From Gigaspora rosea (taxonomy: Eukaryota; Glomeromycota; Glomeromycetes; Diversisporales; Gigasporaceae), in contig QKWP01000511.1 in the NCBI GenBank assembly GCA_003550325.1, forward strand, positions 196,344-260,343: a DNA stretch of 64,000 nucleotides, written 5' to 3'. Positions 31,808-43,421 of the stretch are shown here, piece after piece (the first letter of the stretch is position 1; each line of letters starts with the position of its first letter). A program made the position numbers and the translations under genes. A model generated the notes under the pieces. The model was not told where the DNA came from. It saw nothing but the letters and a program-made list of their open reading frames with translations, and did not search any database.

Positions 31808-32700
31808 TAATTACGATGTTCAAAAGAATTTTAAAAACTAGCGTCCTAAGTAGCATTTTACTTTTATTTAAGAAAATTCTAAAAACTAGCGATCTAAATA
31901 GGTTTTTTTATCCCGTCTAAAGGAATTTTGACAAGAGTCTAAAGTGCACCCGAGGAAATAACAAAAAATTCCGGGAAATAACAAGTAATTCCAGGGAAAT
32001 AACTTGTATCATCAGAAAATTGGTTTTTCTACTGATTAAAGTAGTGATTATAAGTCGTAAAACCCGCCATGCGAACATATAGAAACGTGGAATAATATTT
32101 CTTATCAGTGTATTAAAAAACGTGATCATTGCATGATAGCATCTAAAGTAGTGATCCATTTAAAGTAGCATGAAAATCTAATTTTAGGGGCTTAATTTTA
32201 GCCAAGAGCTACTTTAATAGCTGCTTTAAATAAATCGCTACTTTAGATACAACAGTACGATTACATGAAATGTGGGGTATGGTTCCATCAAATTGCTGCT
32301 CAATGCGTAAGTATCGAGGCAGCTTTTGTGTGTCATTCGAACGAACATGTGACAGACCCGGTTATGATCACATGATCGATCGGTTGGCTGATAGAACGTG
32401 AGTATGAAGTAATCAGGTAATTAGTAATGTTCTTAGTACGTATGAGGTAACTGATTACTTGATTAATTATGAGGCAATGGATCGTAGTATATTTAGTAAG
32501 TGAAAAATAATGGTGAACCGACTTTCTTCTGGTTATATCGATCCCTCCCAGTAATAAATAAGAGTAGGTAGTGAGATCCGTTAAGATTGTAAGCTAAGAA
32601 ACGTACAAAACAATGATACTTTATGGCCTGTCGGCACGACAGTCATAATACAGTATAGAAAAGAAAAATGAATAAAAAATGGAAAAGAGCATGTTGCACG
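31808..32700. other. CpG-bearing region with AAGTAG repeats
   Basis: GATCCATTTAAAGTAGC and GCTACTTTAATAGC motifs occur near 32155-32255. No gene is recognised. Confidence 0.35.
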
Positions 32701-33180
32701 ATTCTATAAACAACTGCGTAATTTGCTCGATAGCAGAAGGGCAATACCAATATGTTTCTTTATAGTAATAATTTATCCCGTAATGAGAGACAAAACAAAA
32801 CTTTTACGAAGTACACTATATTGATTTCGCAAAATCTTTATTGATAAACTTGGATTACCTCTGTGTATAACCGATAACCAATTTAAAAATACGGAAATAC
32901 ATATTATTCGCAATCAACTTCGTCAAGGTCCTCAAAATATGAATCATCTTGTGTATTAGTGTGGCGATGGGTGAATGCTTAAATCGAAAAAGTAATTACT
33001 GTCGTAGGAAAAAATTACACTTATCGTTTCGGATTAGTTTCGTGGTTTCAAACTGTGATATTACAAATTATTGGGTGAACGGATCACAAGATCGAAGTTT
33101 ACATGCCAGTAATGATTACCATGCGTGCAAAAAATTGGAGTGTTTGGTCAACTATATGCGATACCATATAAGAATTAATT
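32701..33180 (+). pseudogene. Possible decayed coding segment, unknown
   Basis: One plus frame reads FIDKLGLPLCITDNQFKNTE then IHIIRNQLRQGPQNMNHL (32840-32955), with protein-like composition but stops on both sides. A second frame follows at 32949-33185. No family is recognised. Confidence 0.25.
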
Positions 33181-33287
33181 TTTAAGGATTTTTTGGATCT
33201 TATGATCAGGATAGTAATCAGATAGTGATGGGGTTATTCATATTTGATTTAATAGTAAAGAATGTCTTGTGGACTTTCGGATGTCTA

Positions 33288-33466
33288 GTGTTGTTAGTCG
33301 AAATAATTTAGACATTTAGGCATTTAGGCAAATTGAATTTAGGCAATTTTGACTTTTTTTTTTTAAAATTGCTATTAAAAAAATTAATTTAGTCATTTAA
33401 CATTTAGACAATTTAATTTAGACAAATTTTGACATTAGCAAAAATAATTTCAACTAACAACATTAG
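33288..33466. repeat. Inverted-repeat element with GTGTTGTTAGTCGAAATAAT ends
   Basis: The left arm GTGTTGTTAGTCGAAATAAT pairs with the right arm, which reverse-complements to ATGTTGTTAGTTGAAATTAT. GTCTA flanks both ends. The interior repeats TTTAGGCAA/TTTAGACAA. Confidence 0.6.
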
Positions 33467-34104
33467 TCTAGAGCAAATAGCTCTATTTTTCTTAATTATT
33501 TTAACGTAATCGATTTTTCAAAGCCTTTATGACGAAGTTACGTTATAAAACCTTATTACTTTTACCATTATACTCGGATTAATCTTATTCATTACTACAA
33601 AATAATTTATTGATCTTGCATTTGTTAATTGTTACCCTTTAACATCTCATTGCTCCCTTAAAAACTGTTATTATTGTTCTCGCATTACATAACTTTAAAA
33701 TTAATACCCTCCTTACATTGTTTCGTAAACTAACACTTAAATTGATTGCATAATTAATCAGACCGAATTAAGTGATATCCCGACTTGGATCCAAATGATT
33801 TGTCACCTCATGTAACTTGCATATATTAATTTTATAAAAATAAAAATATGAAATTGACACTGAACATGTACGCCTTGACTACCATCAACACCCATATCCG
33901 GATGGTTACAATAGTAATAAAAGAAACTGACCGAGAAAAGATAATTAATTTAAATCACGTATAAATAAACAAAATCTAATGGGTGTTTAGAAAAAATTAT
34001 GTTAGATAATTCTATCTATACATAATATCTAACATAATAACATACTGACTTCCCCGTTCCTGGTTTCGCGCAACTGCGTTGCGCAGCTACTTATATTGTG
34101 AATA
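33467..34104. other. No gene recognised
   Basis: A short palindrome ATGTTAGATAATTC/ACATAATATCTAACAT lies at 34000-34040. Nothing else is supported. Confidence 0.35.
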
Positions 34105-34370
34105 AACCAAATTTAATGACTTGATTATCATTAGTAAAATTTAAGGCATTCGCCATGTTGAATGGCACGATTTGAATGCTACTCAAACTGCTATTCGAAC
34201 TGCCATTCAACATTATCACATGAATTCGCAGACATGTATGTCCGTGAAATCGTGTGATAGTGTTAAATGGCAATTTGAATAGCAGTTTGAGTAGTATTCG
34301 AATCGTGCCATTCAACACAGCGAGTGTTTTAAATTTTACCAGTGTATACCAAGATAAAGTTGTAAACCAT
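34105..34370. repeat. Palindromic element with mirrored ORFs
   Basis: Arms of about 100 bp: AAAATTTAAGGCATTCGCCA against AAAATTTAAAACACTCGCTG, then TGTTGAATGGCACGATT, ACTCAAACTGCTATTC and TGCCATT on both sides. Because the arms keep the same frame, similar peptides are open on both strands (ANALNFT and ASVLNFT). These frames are best read as a side-effect of the palindrome. No TSD. Confidence 0.75.
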
Positions 34371-34609
34371 AATGATAGTACATTTATCGTAACTAGTATG
34401 AATGCAAATATAGACATTCTGATTTGTAAGTGCCATTTTTAATAATGTAGTTTGACCAAAAAGTTTTAAATTTATACAATTTATAAAAGTTTTTATAATA
34501 TTTAGTATTAAACTTGTAACATATAAAAACTCAAGTGTATATATCCAGCTATAGCTTGATTATTCTTCGCATCTTTTTGGCTCTATGTTTTTTTCGATTG
34601 TTAATTTTG

Positions 34610-35070
34610 GCAATCGGGGCTTTTTTTTATGTTGTTTTCTCTTTTCAGCCTGTGTATCAAATAACAAAACAAACGTTTGATAGTTGTTATCAAAAAACTT
34701 TCACCACCATCAAGAAGATTAGCTAATTGCGAATATGCATCTGGTCCCTGAAAAAAGCATTTGTAACTACCATTTTTATAATTAAAATAATAAATGTACC
34801 CTTCAAAACCCCCAAAAAACAAGCTTTCTAAACATGGAAAAGAAAGGTTTGTTTGCCTAATTGTTTAAAATGTTCTTTGAGCTTACTTCTTATAATATAA
34901 ATCAGATCAGACTTGAATTGATTAATTGCTTCTAAAGGTAATACGTATAATCCTTTACGGTGAATATTATATTTTTTAACAACGCTCCAATAGTGATTTA
35001 AACCTCTTTTTGTTCTAAAAATTTTCTACAAATTTCACACTCAAAATATTGCTGTAAACTAGAATTTGAA
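34610..35070 (-). pseudogene. C2H2-type AM-fungal family pseudogene, two frameshifts
   Basis: Minus strand from about 35070: LQQYFECEICRKFLEQK (first frame), then RGLNHYWSVVKKYNIHRKGL, YVLPLEAINQFKSDLIYIIR, SKLKEHFKQLGKQTFLF (second frame), then ESLFFGGFEGYIYYFNYKNG, SYKCFFQGPDAYSQLANLL (third frame) to about 34640. CxxC followed by two His fits a zinc finger. The two frame changes, near 35010 and 34835, are small indels; the rest is clean, so the decay is recent. I recall such proteins as an expanded family in Rhizophagus-type genomes, of unknown function. Confidence 0.6.
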
Positions 35071-36290
35071 GACAAATCATCACAATAATAAGTTATTTTA
35101 AGTTGATATTATAAAATTATTTTATTAATAAAAAATTACATTTTAAAAAATTATAAATAAAATGATGTAAACTATTACAAATTTTACTTGAATTATTGCA
35201 TTTAATATGAAATATTTACCTAGTAAATTTTATGACTCTTCAGTATGTTGAATAGTAGATTTTGATTCTAACGCCAACACTGCTAACGACTAGGAATCGA
35301 AAATCGATGTTAATCCGAAGCTTAAAATTTTAAAATAGAAATATTTTTTTGTATGCCAAATTTATAATTTATTTTTAATTGTTTAGAAAATCGTAAAGTT
35401 TGCTTTTAATATTTTATATGAAATAATAATACACAAAAAACTATTTTAAAGCCAAAATGGCATTTTCATATAATAATCCGTGTGGTGCAAGCAAAAAATT
35501 CGCATAAGCGTCTTTTTTTTTTTGTGATATTACTATGCAAGATGTTTCAAAAGTCCTTATACACGGGCCCTATTTTTTTTTGCTTATAGAGATTACAATG
35601 ATCTTATATAAATAATTTAAAAATAGGGACTTTTGACACCCAGCTACAAAATTTGTGCCCAGATGTGACCTTCCGTATTGACTTATGTATAAGCCAAAAA
35701 AAATTTGTTAGCTATAGTTACAAACCAACTATGCTTTATAATCTATTCCTTCAAAAACTCCTTCTCTGAGCTTCTCATAAAGAAGAGTAAAAACAAAAAG
35801 AAGATTAAAATAGGAGAACACAACTAAATATCTGACAAAATTAACCAAAAACCAAAATTATACATTCAAAAAAAAAACAAAACAAAAAAGAAAAACCAAG
35901 GAAAAAGCAAAGAAAAAATAGACTATGAAGGTGTTATTAAGCCTATACTAGACTATAAAAATTATATAACACTGCATAAACCATATTTACCAAAGTGTTA
36001 TATGTACAAAAAAAAACAAAAAACTACATTTTGAACTCTGTGACCAAGTAAAAAATTCTTCATGCACCCTCCAGGATTCCATAACATGTCATTCATTGTT
36101 TATTTGATAACCAAATTCACTTGTGACAGTGCCAGTTCCAGTCTGGAAATGCATACCCAATATGGAAGAAGTAAACACTGCTGATCTTTTGGAGGGAGTA
36201 AGCTAGGATGCCTACTTTTTGGCAAAAATTTCAAAAAATCCAAAGAGGCTAAAGATGTAGCTTGGAACAAATGTAAAAGAAAGTATAAAA
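35071..36290. other. No gene recognised
   Basis: A small inverted repeat (TCAAAAGTCC with GGACTTTTGA) lies at about 35545-35636. Part of 36060-36290 has balanced composition and may be coding residue, but no frame is continuous. Confidence 0.35.
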
Positions 36291-36299
36291 AGATAAAAC

Positions 36300-36757
36300 A
36301 GGACCCCGAAATATACATAGATAGGTCAGGTATGAGTTTGTTTATTTTTGAGGTTTTTATAGTAACTTTTTTGTATATTTTTAAAGTTTTTTTGCAGATC
36401 TTTCTTTTTTAATAACCCTATAATTAACCTGAAATACTGTATATTCCCGAAAATAAGCTACCTTTTTTGGGCCAAAAATTATACGAAAAAATGTGGAATA
36501 ATTTATTTTTAGCGTATAGGCATTTTTGAAAAAATTGAAAAAATGTACTAATAAAAAGTTGTCCAAATAATACCAAATTTTTACTGTAGGTGTATTTTGA
36601 TGTGCTGACAACTTTACTTAATTGAACTTTCGAAGTTAACTTAGTAAAAAAAGCTTTATATATAGCAACTGCAAATGCGTTTTTTGAGAATTTTGAAAAA
36701 AACCAGGGTGTAGCTTATTTTCTGGAATATACAGTATTTATGTATATTTCGGGTCCT
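36300..36757. mobile_element. hAT-type MITE, AGGACCCCGAAATATAC, with nested TA MITE
   Basis: Perfect 8-bp TSD GATAAAAC at 36292-36299 and 36758-36765. The two halves match the 48460-48636 copy before and after ATTAACCTGA. The nested element is 36437-36734. Confidence 0.9.
36437..36734. mobile_element. TA-inserting MITE (CTGTATATTCCCGAAAAT), second copy
   Basis: TA at 36435-36436 and 36735-36736. Ends CTGTATATTCCCGAAAATAA and CTGTATATTCCAGAAAATAA. Uninterrupted sister copies of the host MITE show where it went in. Confidence 0.85.
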
Positions 36758-36765
36758 GATAAAAC

Positions 36766-37095
36766 TTATTTTCTTGTTGTTTACCACTGTTTTACTACAA
36801 AAAACTTTGTTGATGAAGACACTAGATTTATACCTCTACCAGAATTTTCTATCCAAGGGCGCTACCTCTAGCTAGTTATCTTGTAAGAGAATGCTTTTGG
36901 CTTGCATGCTAAATATAAAAAGGAGTCCCAGAAGAGAGAGCCATTGACTTTTATAAAAACTGTATTTTTGTGTTATCCTACTATACATAATTTATAGGCA
37001 ACTCTCCAACAAGAAACTTTTTGTTTTTTCTTCTGTCAAAAATTTGAATCAAGTTATCGTTATAAAATTTTGTATTATTATACATATAAATTTTA
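36766..37095. other. No gene recognised
   Basis: A stretch reading TRFIPLPEFSIQGRYL near 36820-36865 is protein-like, and the same unique sequence lies upstream of the MITE. A decayed gene fragment is possible. Confidence 0.3.
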
Positions 37096-37099
37096 ATAT

Positions 37100-37260
37100 A
37101 TATATATAATAATGCAAAACCTTAGTGATCATATGACCCCATGATTGGATTTTAATGACTTTGGGCTTGTTAGAATTGTCTTATTGAGATGAACATTTTG
37201 GTAGTAAAATCATCCAAAACGGACTAGTAGATCAAAAGTTATTTAATATTATACTGTATA
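37100..37260. mobile_element. Fragment of the ACTACCAAAATNTTCAT inverted-repeat family
   Basis: On the minus strand it reads AACTTTTGATCTACTAGTCC, TTTTACTACCAAAATGTTCA and AATAAGACAATTCTAACAAG, like 16522-16640 and the left arm of 61118-61443. Confidence 0.6.
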
Positions 37261-38420
37261 TATTTATATAATATATTATAAATATTAGTTGTTATATTAA
37301 CCAATCAGAATTGAAATTAGAGTGATCTCGCCATACATGAATGGGGTGGCTATTAAGTAAAAAATATTATGTAATAAATAGCACACTCCTAATAGGTAAT
37401 GCTTATAGAATATCTCATTGGGATTATACAAGTACATATGTATACTTGTAATAGTATAGTACCATATATGGAGTATTTATGTTAGTAATTGTTATCACCC
37501 TATCCTCTCCAATCTACATACACTAAAAAAAATTTAATATTGCTATTCGCAGAGCTCATCACTAGCTGAGGAAGAATTGTAACATTGAAATTTATACTAC
37601 ATCAAAGTCACATGATCTACATGACTAAATAGTAAGTAATTTTAAAGATCTATAGCATTAATTTACAAAAAGATCTAGAAATGTCACATAATGATATGGA
37701 TATTCATATTTGCATAATTTACTGATCTGCATGCCCTTGATTAAATTAATTAAATAATTCATATAATATAACATTATATATAGCAAGAGCAAATGAATAG
37801 TTTAATGGATATATTTAATTTAGTGATTAATTAATTAAAGCTATTAATGTCACGAATACTAATAATATAGCAGAAGAATACTTTTTCCAAATTATATATA
37901 TAAGGCCTTTGTTTTTATCTTGATCTTGACTTATTAGATTTTCATTTGGAATATATAGATAGATTCGAACTCTCCAATCCCTAAATAAAAAATTGATTAG
38001 ATTAGTTATATTATTTTAATAAAATATAACCGTGTCTTCATATATACATGTTAAATTAAAACTTATCTTGCAACTCTTTGTATCTTCATATATATTTAGT
38101 TGTGCCTCTTTTGAACAAAGCCTTATAAATCATTTTGTCTAAATCATATAAACTATGCACACTAATCTACTCGAATTACTATAGTTACTGTTTATAGAGT
38201 ATAATATATATGTTGTACCTGAATTTGGAATTTGTCCCAATTTGGAATCTGGCCTAATTTTACTTCTAACACTAGCCCTAACCCTAACCCTAAAGTCATC
38301 TAAAGTCCTAATTCTGCTACAAAATTCTTTTTTGGGGCAGCCCGATTCTGAATTGGGCACCAGAGTACAGCATATATGTCCTCTAAATTATAGTTAGAGG
38401 TTAATTTTGGGTATAATACC
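37261..38420. other. No gene recognised; short telomere-like run
   Basis: CCCTAACCCTAACCCTAA lies at 38275-38292. GTGTCTTCATATATAC and GTATCTTCATATATA (38030-38095) echo motifs at 29770-30010. No frame is convincing. Confidence 0.4.
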
Positions 38421-39900
38421 AAATAGAAACTTGATAAGAATTTATTATTTATTATTATGTTTGAATATAAAGTAATGCTTGTGCCAATTATTTGTACTAT
38501 TTCCAAGTTTTTTTTTTCTTTTTGGCACCAATTCCTTATAATGATTATATAATTTTTTGTCGCAACAGCAATAGAATCAATTTATTGAATTATTAGCAAA
38601 AGTTACTTTATAGCAACAAGAGGTATTTTTTTTGTTATTATTATTAATTATATTATTATTTTTATTATTTTAAAAGATGTGTTGTATTTATTATATTCAT
38701 ATCAAGGTATCAATTATCAAGGTATTAATTATCAAGGGATCGATTATTTGTTTTAAAAGCTTCGAGTATTAACATTAAAATGGCTATTTTTTGACCAGAT
38801 AGAACTTGGTAAGAATTTATTGTTTATTATTATATTTGAATATAAAATAATGCTTGTACTATTTCCTAAGTTTTTTTTCTTTTTGGCACCAGTTCCTTTT
38901 ATTGATTATATAATTTAAACTTTTTGTCGCAACAGCAACAGAATCAATTTATCAAATCATTAGCAAAAGTTGCTTTACAGCAACAAGAGGAATTTTTTTT
39001 TGTTATTATTAATTATTATTATTATTATTATTTTAAATAATGTATTGTATTTATTATGTTTGTATCAAGATATTAATTATTAAGATATCAATTATTTGTT
39101 TTAAAAGCTTCATGCATTAACAATAAAATGGCTATTTTTTGAACCTAATAGAAACTTGGTAAGAATTTATTGTTTATTATTATGTTTAAATATAAAGTAA
39201 TGCTTGTGCTGATTATTTGTACTATTTTTCAAGTTTTTATTGCAACAGCAACAGAATCAATTTATTGAATCATTAGTGAAAGTTGTTTTACAGCAACAGA
39301 GATAATTTTTTTATGTTATTATTAATTATTATTATTATTATTATTTTAAAAGATGTGTTGTATTTATTATGTCCGTATCAAGGTTCGATTATTTGTTTTA
39401 AAAGCTTTAAGCATTAACAATAAATTGGTGTTTTTTGAACCAAATAAAAACTTGGTGAGAATTTATTGTTTATTATTATATTTGAAAAAAAGGTGGTTTG
39501 TAGTGATTTAATAACAATTTGTAATTGTGATAACCTTTTGTTCGTGATCTTCATTATATCACCCAAACTAACCAAAAAATCTAATAAAAAAAGATTCTAT
39601 TCAACTAACTGCTGAAGCTTCAACTTTAGTTGCATTGGCTTCTCTTTTTAATAATTATGCAATTTAAATTTTGTCAGAATCAATTTATCAAATCATTAGC
39701 AAAAGTTGCTTTATAGCAACAAGAGTTAATTTTTTTATATTATTATTATTATTAATTATTATTATTATTATTATTATTATTTTAGAAGATGTGTTGCATT
39801 TATTATATTCATATCAAGCTATCAATTATTTGTTTTAAAAGCTTTAAGTAATGCTTGAGCGATGACAAAAAAAGGTGGTTTGTACCTCACTGATTGTTAA
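38420..39900. repeat. Tandem array, units of 300-375 bp
   Basis: The landmark AAACTTGGTAAGAATTTATT (or variant) starts units near 38428, 38805, 39150 and 39448, and CAGAATCAATTTAT, TTGCTTTATAGCAACAAGAG and AAAGATGTGTTGTATTTATT recur in each. A fifth partial unit at 39660-39845 lacks the 5' part. Units end in AT-rich TTATTATTA microsatellite. Confidence 0.85.
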
Positions 39901-40009
39901 TTATTATGTTTGAATATAAAATAATGCTTAAGCAATGACAAAAAAGGTGGTTTGTACCTCACTAATTTGTTTATGGCTTACTCTATTTATTATAAATTAT
40001 AGATAGTTG

Positions 40010-40215
40010 GCACCCATTCGAAATCACATCCAATAGAGCAATGGAGCAACATCAATGGAGATTGTTGGTATCCATTAGCTCCATTCGGAAATTACACCCA
40101 ATAGAGCAATAGAGCAATGTCAATAGAGTTCGTTGGAATCTATTGGCTTCATTCAAAAATAGAGCAATATCAATAGAGTTGTTCTCCATTTACCCCAATA
40201 GATAAATGTGACAAC
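40010..40215. repeat. CAATAGAGCAATGGAG repeats with hAT-like CAGGGTTGTCAC end
   Basis: Degenerate CAATAGAGCAATGTCAATAG units. The right end reverse-complemented is CAGGGTTGTCACATTTATC; the left end (AGTTGGCACCCATT) is a weak match. No TSD was confirmed. Related in design to 4648 and 60444. Confidence 0.55.
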
Positions 40216-40419
40216 CCTGCTCTAACCCTATACCAACGAGCTTTTATTTATTGTTTTAATTTTACATTATATCTGATTTTATAAGGTGCATTACAATTTA
40301 TTTTTTTATTATTTGATTTGAAGTTTCAGATTTGGTATTTGTTTACTGCTAATTGACTACTAATATATAGAGCACTATTTTTTACTATTTTCTTTTACTT
40401 GTAGTTCTGTAGTTATGCT

Positions 40420-40830
40420 ATTAATTCCAAACTTTCTGAAATGCCAACTGAATACCAAAATATTGTTGATTATCTTAAATAAAAAAAATACTAAAACTAT
40501 TCATGGACCTGTAAAAAAATGCAGATTTGAAAGTCACTATAAAAAAGTTGAAGTAGATAATAATAGAATCTTTTACCTTTCAGCTGTTTTTAAAATAGTG
40601 AAATAGTATTTGATAAGCACCATGTAATCCTTAAATATGATGCTGGGTTGCGTCTTTTGTTACTAAAAACTTTTATGATCAATTGAATCATTGAAATTAT
40701 TATAAACCTTTTTTAGCACTTTCAGAAAAAACATATTGGTTTTATACAAACTGAGTACAAGCTTATGCTAATGAGTGTTCTGTTTGTGCTATTAATTTTT
40801 CTATTAAAAAAAAATCAATATGAAATCAGT
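40420..40830 (+). pseudogene. Possible integrase zinc-binding (H2C2) relic
   Basis: Fragments read MPTEYQNIVDYLK, TIHGPVKKCRFESHYKKVEV, then VFDKHHVILKYDAGL and, 140 bp on, VQAYANECSVCAINFS. An H..H pair followed by CxxC in that order resembles the H2C2 zinc-binding region before retroelement integrases. Frames change at least three times. A weak call; another transposon protein is possible. Confidence 0.35.
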
Positions 40831-40859
40831 TATATCTGTGGCACTATGGCAGTACATTA

Positions 40860-41500
40860 AATAAATTTATGATTTTGCAAGTATTAATTATAGGTTTGCA
40901 TAGTTACCTTTTGCCTATTCAAATCGTCACTTCTAGCAAATTTCAAAAATTTTCTTTTTTATCCTTGGTTGTATCTATGCCGCACTAATGCATGTAGTCA
41001 AAGATTAAATTGCTAAACTTGTTTGATTCTTATTTATAACCAAACCCAAATTGTATTATTTAATTAAAAGATTAAATTGGTATTCGAATTGTAGCCTTTA
41101 GCAGATTTTAAAGCCTTTTTTTATTTTTTACATTATCTATACTATTTTATGCTCAAATTCAAAATTGCTTCATTTACTTGAATGTTGCTTTTAGCAGACT
41201 TCAAAAGCTATTCAAATGCTATTCAAGATTGAATTGCTATTTGAATTGCTGTCTTTAACAAATTTCCAAAGTCACTTAAATGCCTTTCATTCTTGGCCAT
41301 CCCTATACCAAATTGTTTGTATCAGAATTGATTCTGCAAATTGTAGCCTTCAGCAAATTTCAAATTACCTATAAGCCTTTTTTCATTTTTGGCTTACCTA
41401 TACTAGGAGTTAAAAAGGTAGTACTGCTAGGCTTCATTTGCTTTTTTCAATATATGAAATACTTGGATTTGATGTTTTTAGTTTCTTATTGTAAATAGTT
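40860..41500. repeat. Degenerate tandem repeat (TTTAGCAGATTTCAAAG)
   Basis: Units of roughly 80-110 bp with the core GAATTGTAGCCTTTAGCAGA/TTTCAAAG and a TTTTTGGCNTATCTATAC block occur about five times, well diverged. Confidence 0.55.
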
Positions 41501-42185
41501 GTTTTCTTAAAAAAAATACAACTACATGAACCTACTGACTTTTTCTTTTTACATTTGCTTGAAACTTGTACTTTTGAATTTTAATTAATAAAATGTACAA
41601 ATAATTAATAAAATGTACAAATAAGTTACAACTATGAAAAAAATTGTAAAGATTATTAATGCTACTAACTTTTTTTTCTAAAAATAATAGTCAAATAACT
41701 AATCTTTTTTTTTTGAGAAACAGTTTTTTAAAAAATACTCACTCAAATGAACTAGCCAATCTGATTATTAGATGTGTGATATATCTTATTTAACATAAAT
41801 ATGTAATTGAAGCACCTCATTTGAAATAAGTATTAATTGATGCACCTTATTTGATATAAGTATGTAATTGATACATCTTATTTGATATAAGATAGTAAAA
41901 AACAAAATTTCATATGATTTTACCTATTAGCCATTTTAAGCATCAGTCATAACATTTTTATGAATTCAAATATTATTAACAATTTTCAAACAGAAACTTT
42001 ACAAGTATTTCAACAATTTATAATACTATAGAAAAGTGAAACAAGCTATACAAAAATTAAAATTGACTATTATAATATTTTTAATTACAAATAATAAAGA
42101 AATAATGACTACTTCTTTGATTAAAGAATAAATTAAGAGAATAATATTTTCTAAATTTCAAACCATTTTAAAGAAATACTTAGTA
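41501..42185. other. AT-rich sequence with a 36-bp tandem repeat
   Basis: TAATTGATGCACCTTATTTG repeats three times at 41796-41895. The last 150 bp may hold the N-terminal end of the next pseudogene, but no frame is clear. Confidence 0.4.
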
Positions 42186-43330
42186 ATAATATTATATTTT
42201 GTTCTTTGACTTGTGATCTGTAAATAAAACAAAATCATATAAAGTATCTTATAATTACCTGTTTATTTATTAGCAATAACTTTCAATTAAATAAAATTGT
42301 TCTTATACTCAGTTATTTACTATATCTGTATATTGCTAAAGCAATTACAAAAGCATTAAATTATATAATTGATGATTAAAAATTAACAAATAAGGTTTTT
42401 AGTATTACAACAGATAATAGTAATAATATAGTTAAAGTTATAAAGTATATACCAAATATTGTTAAAATTTTATGCAAAGTCTGTACTTTTAATATACTAT
42501 TAGAAATGGATTACTAGATGCTAAAATTCTTATCCCTTAGATTGTAACACAGGCAAATTTGCCTGCGTATTTTAAAATTTTTAATAAAATTTTAAATATT
42601 GATTTTAGCCATATCTTTTCTAAGTAAAAATATTCTTTAAGTTTTGTTTTAGTAACTTTGTTATAAATTTTTTTAAAATCATTAGAAGACTTTAATATAA
42701 TAAATGTTTAAAATTCTTGTATTGGCATTTTTACTATTAAAATTTTTCTTTAGATTTTTTCAAATTTTATATGTTCCCGTCTATAAAAAAAATCTTTACT
42801 TCTAATACAAGTCTTAATTTTTACAAGTAAATCATTAAAGTTGCAATAATGAAAGTTTGTCATCCTTTATATAAACTACAATATTGTCTTAAGAACTATA
42901 GTTCTAAAACTAAAACTAAATAAGATCGCAGAAAAATTGTAATAAAATTTTTTAAAAAAATTTTTTCTTAAAATTATCTATTTTCAGCTTATATGTAACT
43001 ATAATTTATTTTCTTATAATATAAAAACTAATTTTGCAAAAAAGTAATCCTTATTTTCAAATTTAATTGTACAAAGTTTTATTTAATTATTTTAGTATTT
43101 TAAAAAAGTAAATCAGAGCTAAAAAAGTGCAAAAACGCAGGCAAATTTGCCTGTGTTCTACTACAATCTAAGGGATAGCTTGTACCAAAAGGTTTATATT
43201 GTTTTTTACTATACCTAAACAAACTGAGAAATTAATCGATATTCAAAAAATTCTATATCAATTTGAAAATATAATAAGTGCAGAATTTAGAACTTTATTA
43301 AAGTTAGAAAGAAATCTAATTTAAAGTAAA
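42186..43330 (+). pseudogene. hAT transposase pseudogene, middle part
   Basis: One frame, with few stops, reads SLTCDL, ITCLFISNNFQLNKIVLILS, AITKALNYIIDD, KLTNKVFSITTDNSNNIVKV, IKYIPNIVKILCKVCTFNIL. The TTDNSNNI motif and following Cys/His zone are typical of the hAT RNase H-like core. After the TA element (42533-43175) the same protein resumes: FFTIPKQTEKLIDIQKILYQ, FENIISAEFRTLLKLERNL. Stops sit where Trp would be expected (TAA after CDL and IIDD). The C-terminal part is probably 46200-46990. Confidence 0.8.
42533..43175. mobile_element. TA-inserting element with TCCCTTAGATTGTA ends
   Basis: TA at 42531-42532 and 43176-43177. Left TCCCTTAGATTGTAACACAG, right reverse-complemented TCCCTTAGATTGTAGTAGAA. 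Both ends then carry ACAGGCAAATTTGCCTG, itself a palindrome. 643 bp, no ORF. It interrupts the hAT pseudogene. Confidence 0.85.
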
Positions 43331-43421
43331 AGTAAAACTATAATATATTAATATTAAAGAAATAATATTAAATTTGAATAAAAATCTTAATTAATGTATA
43401 AGTAAGTCTATATATTATAGT

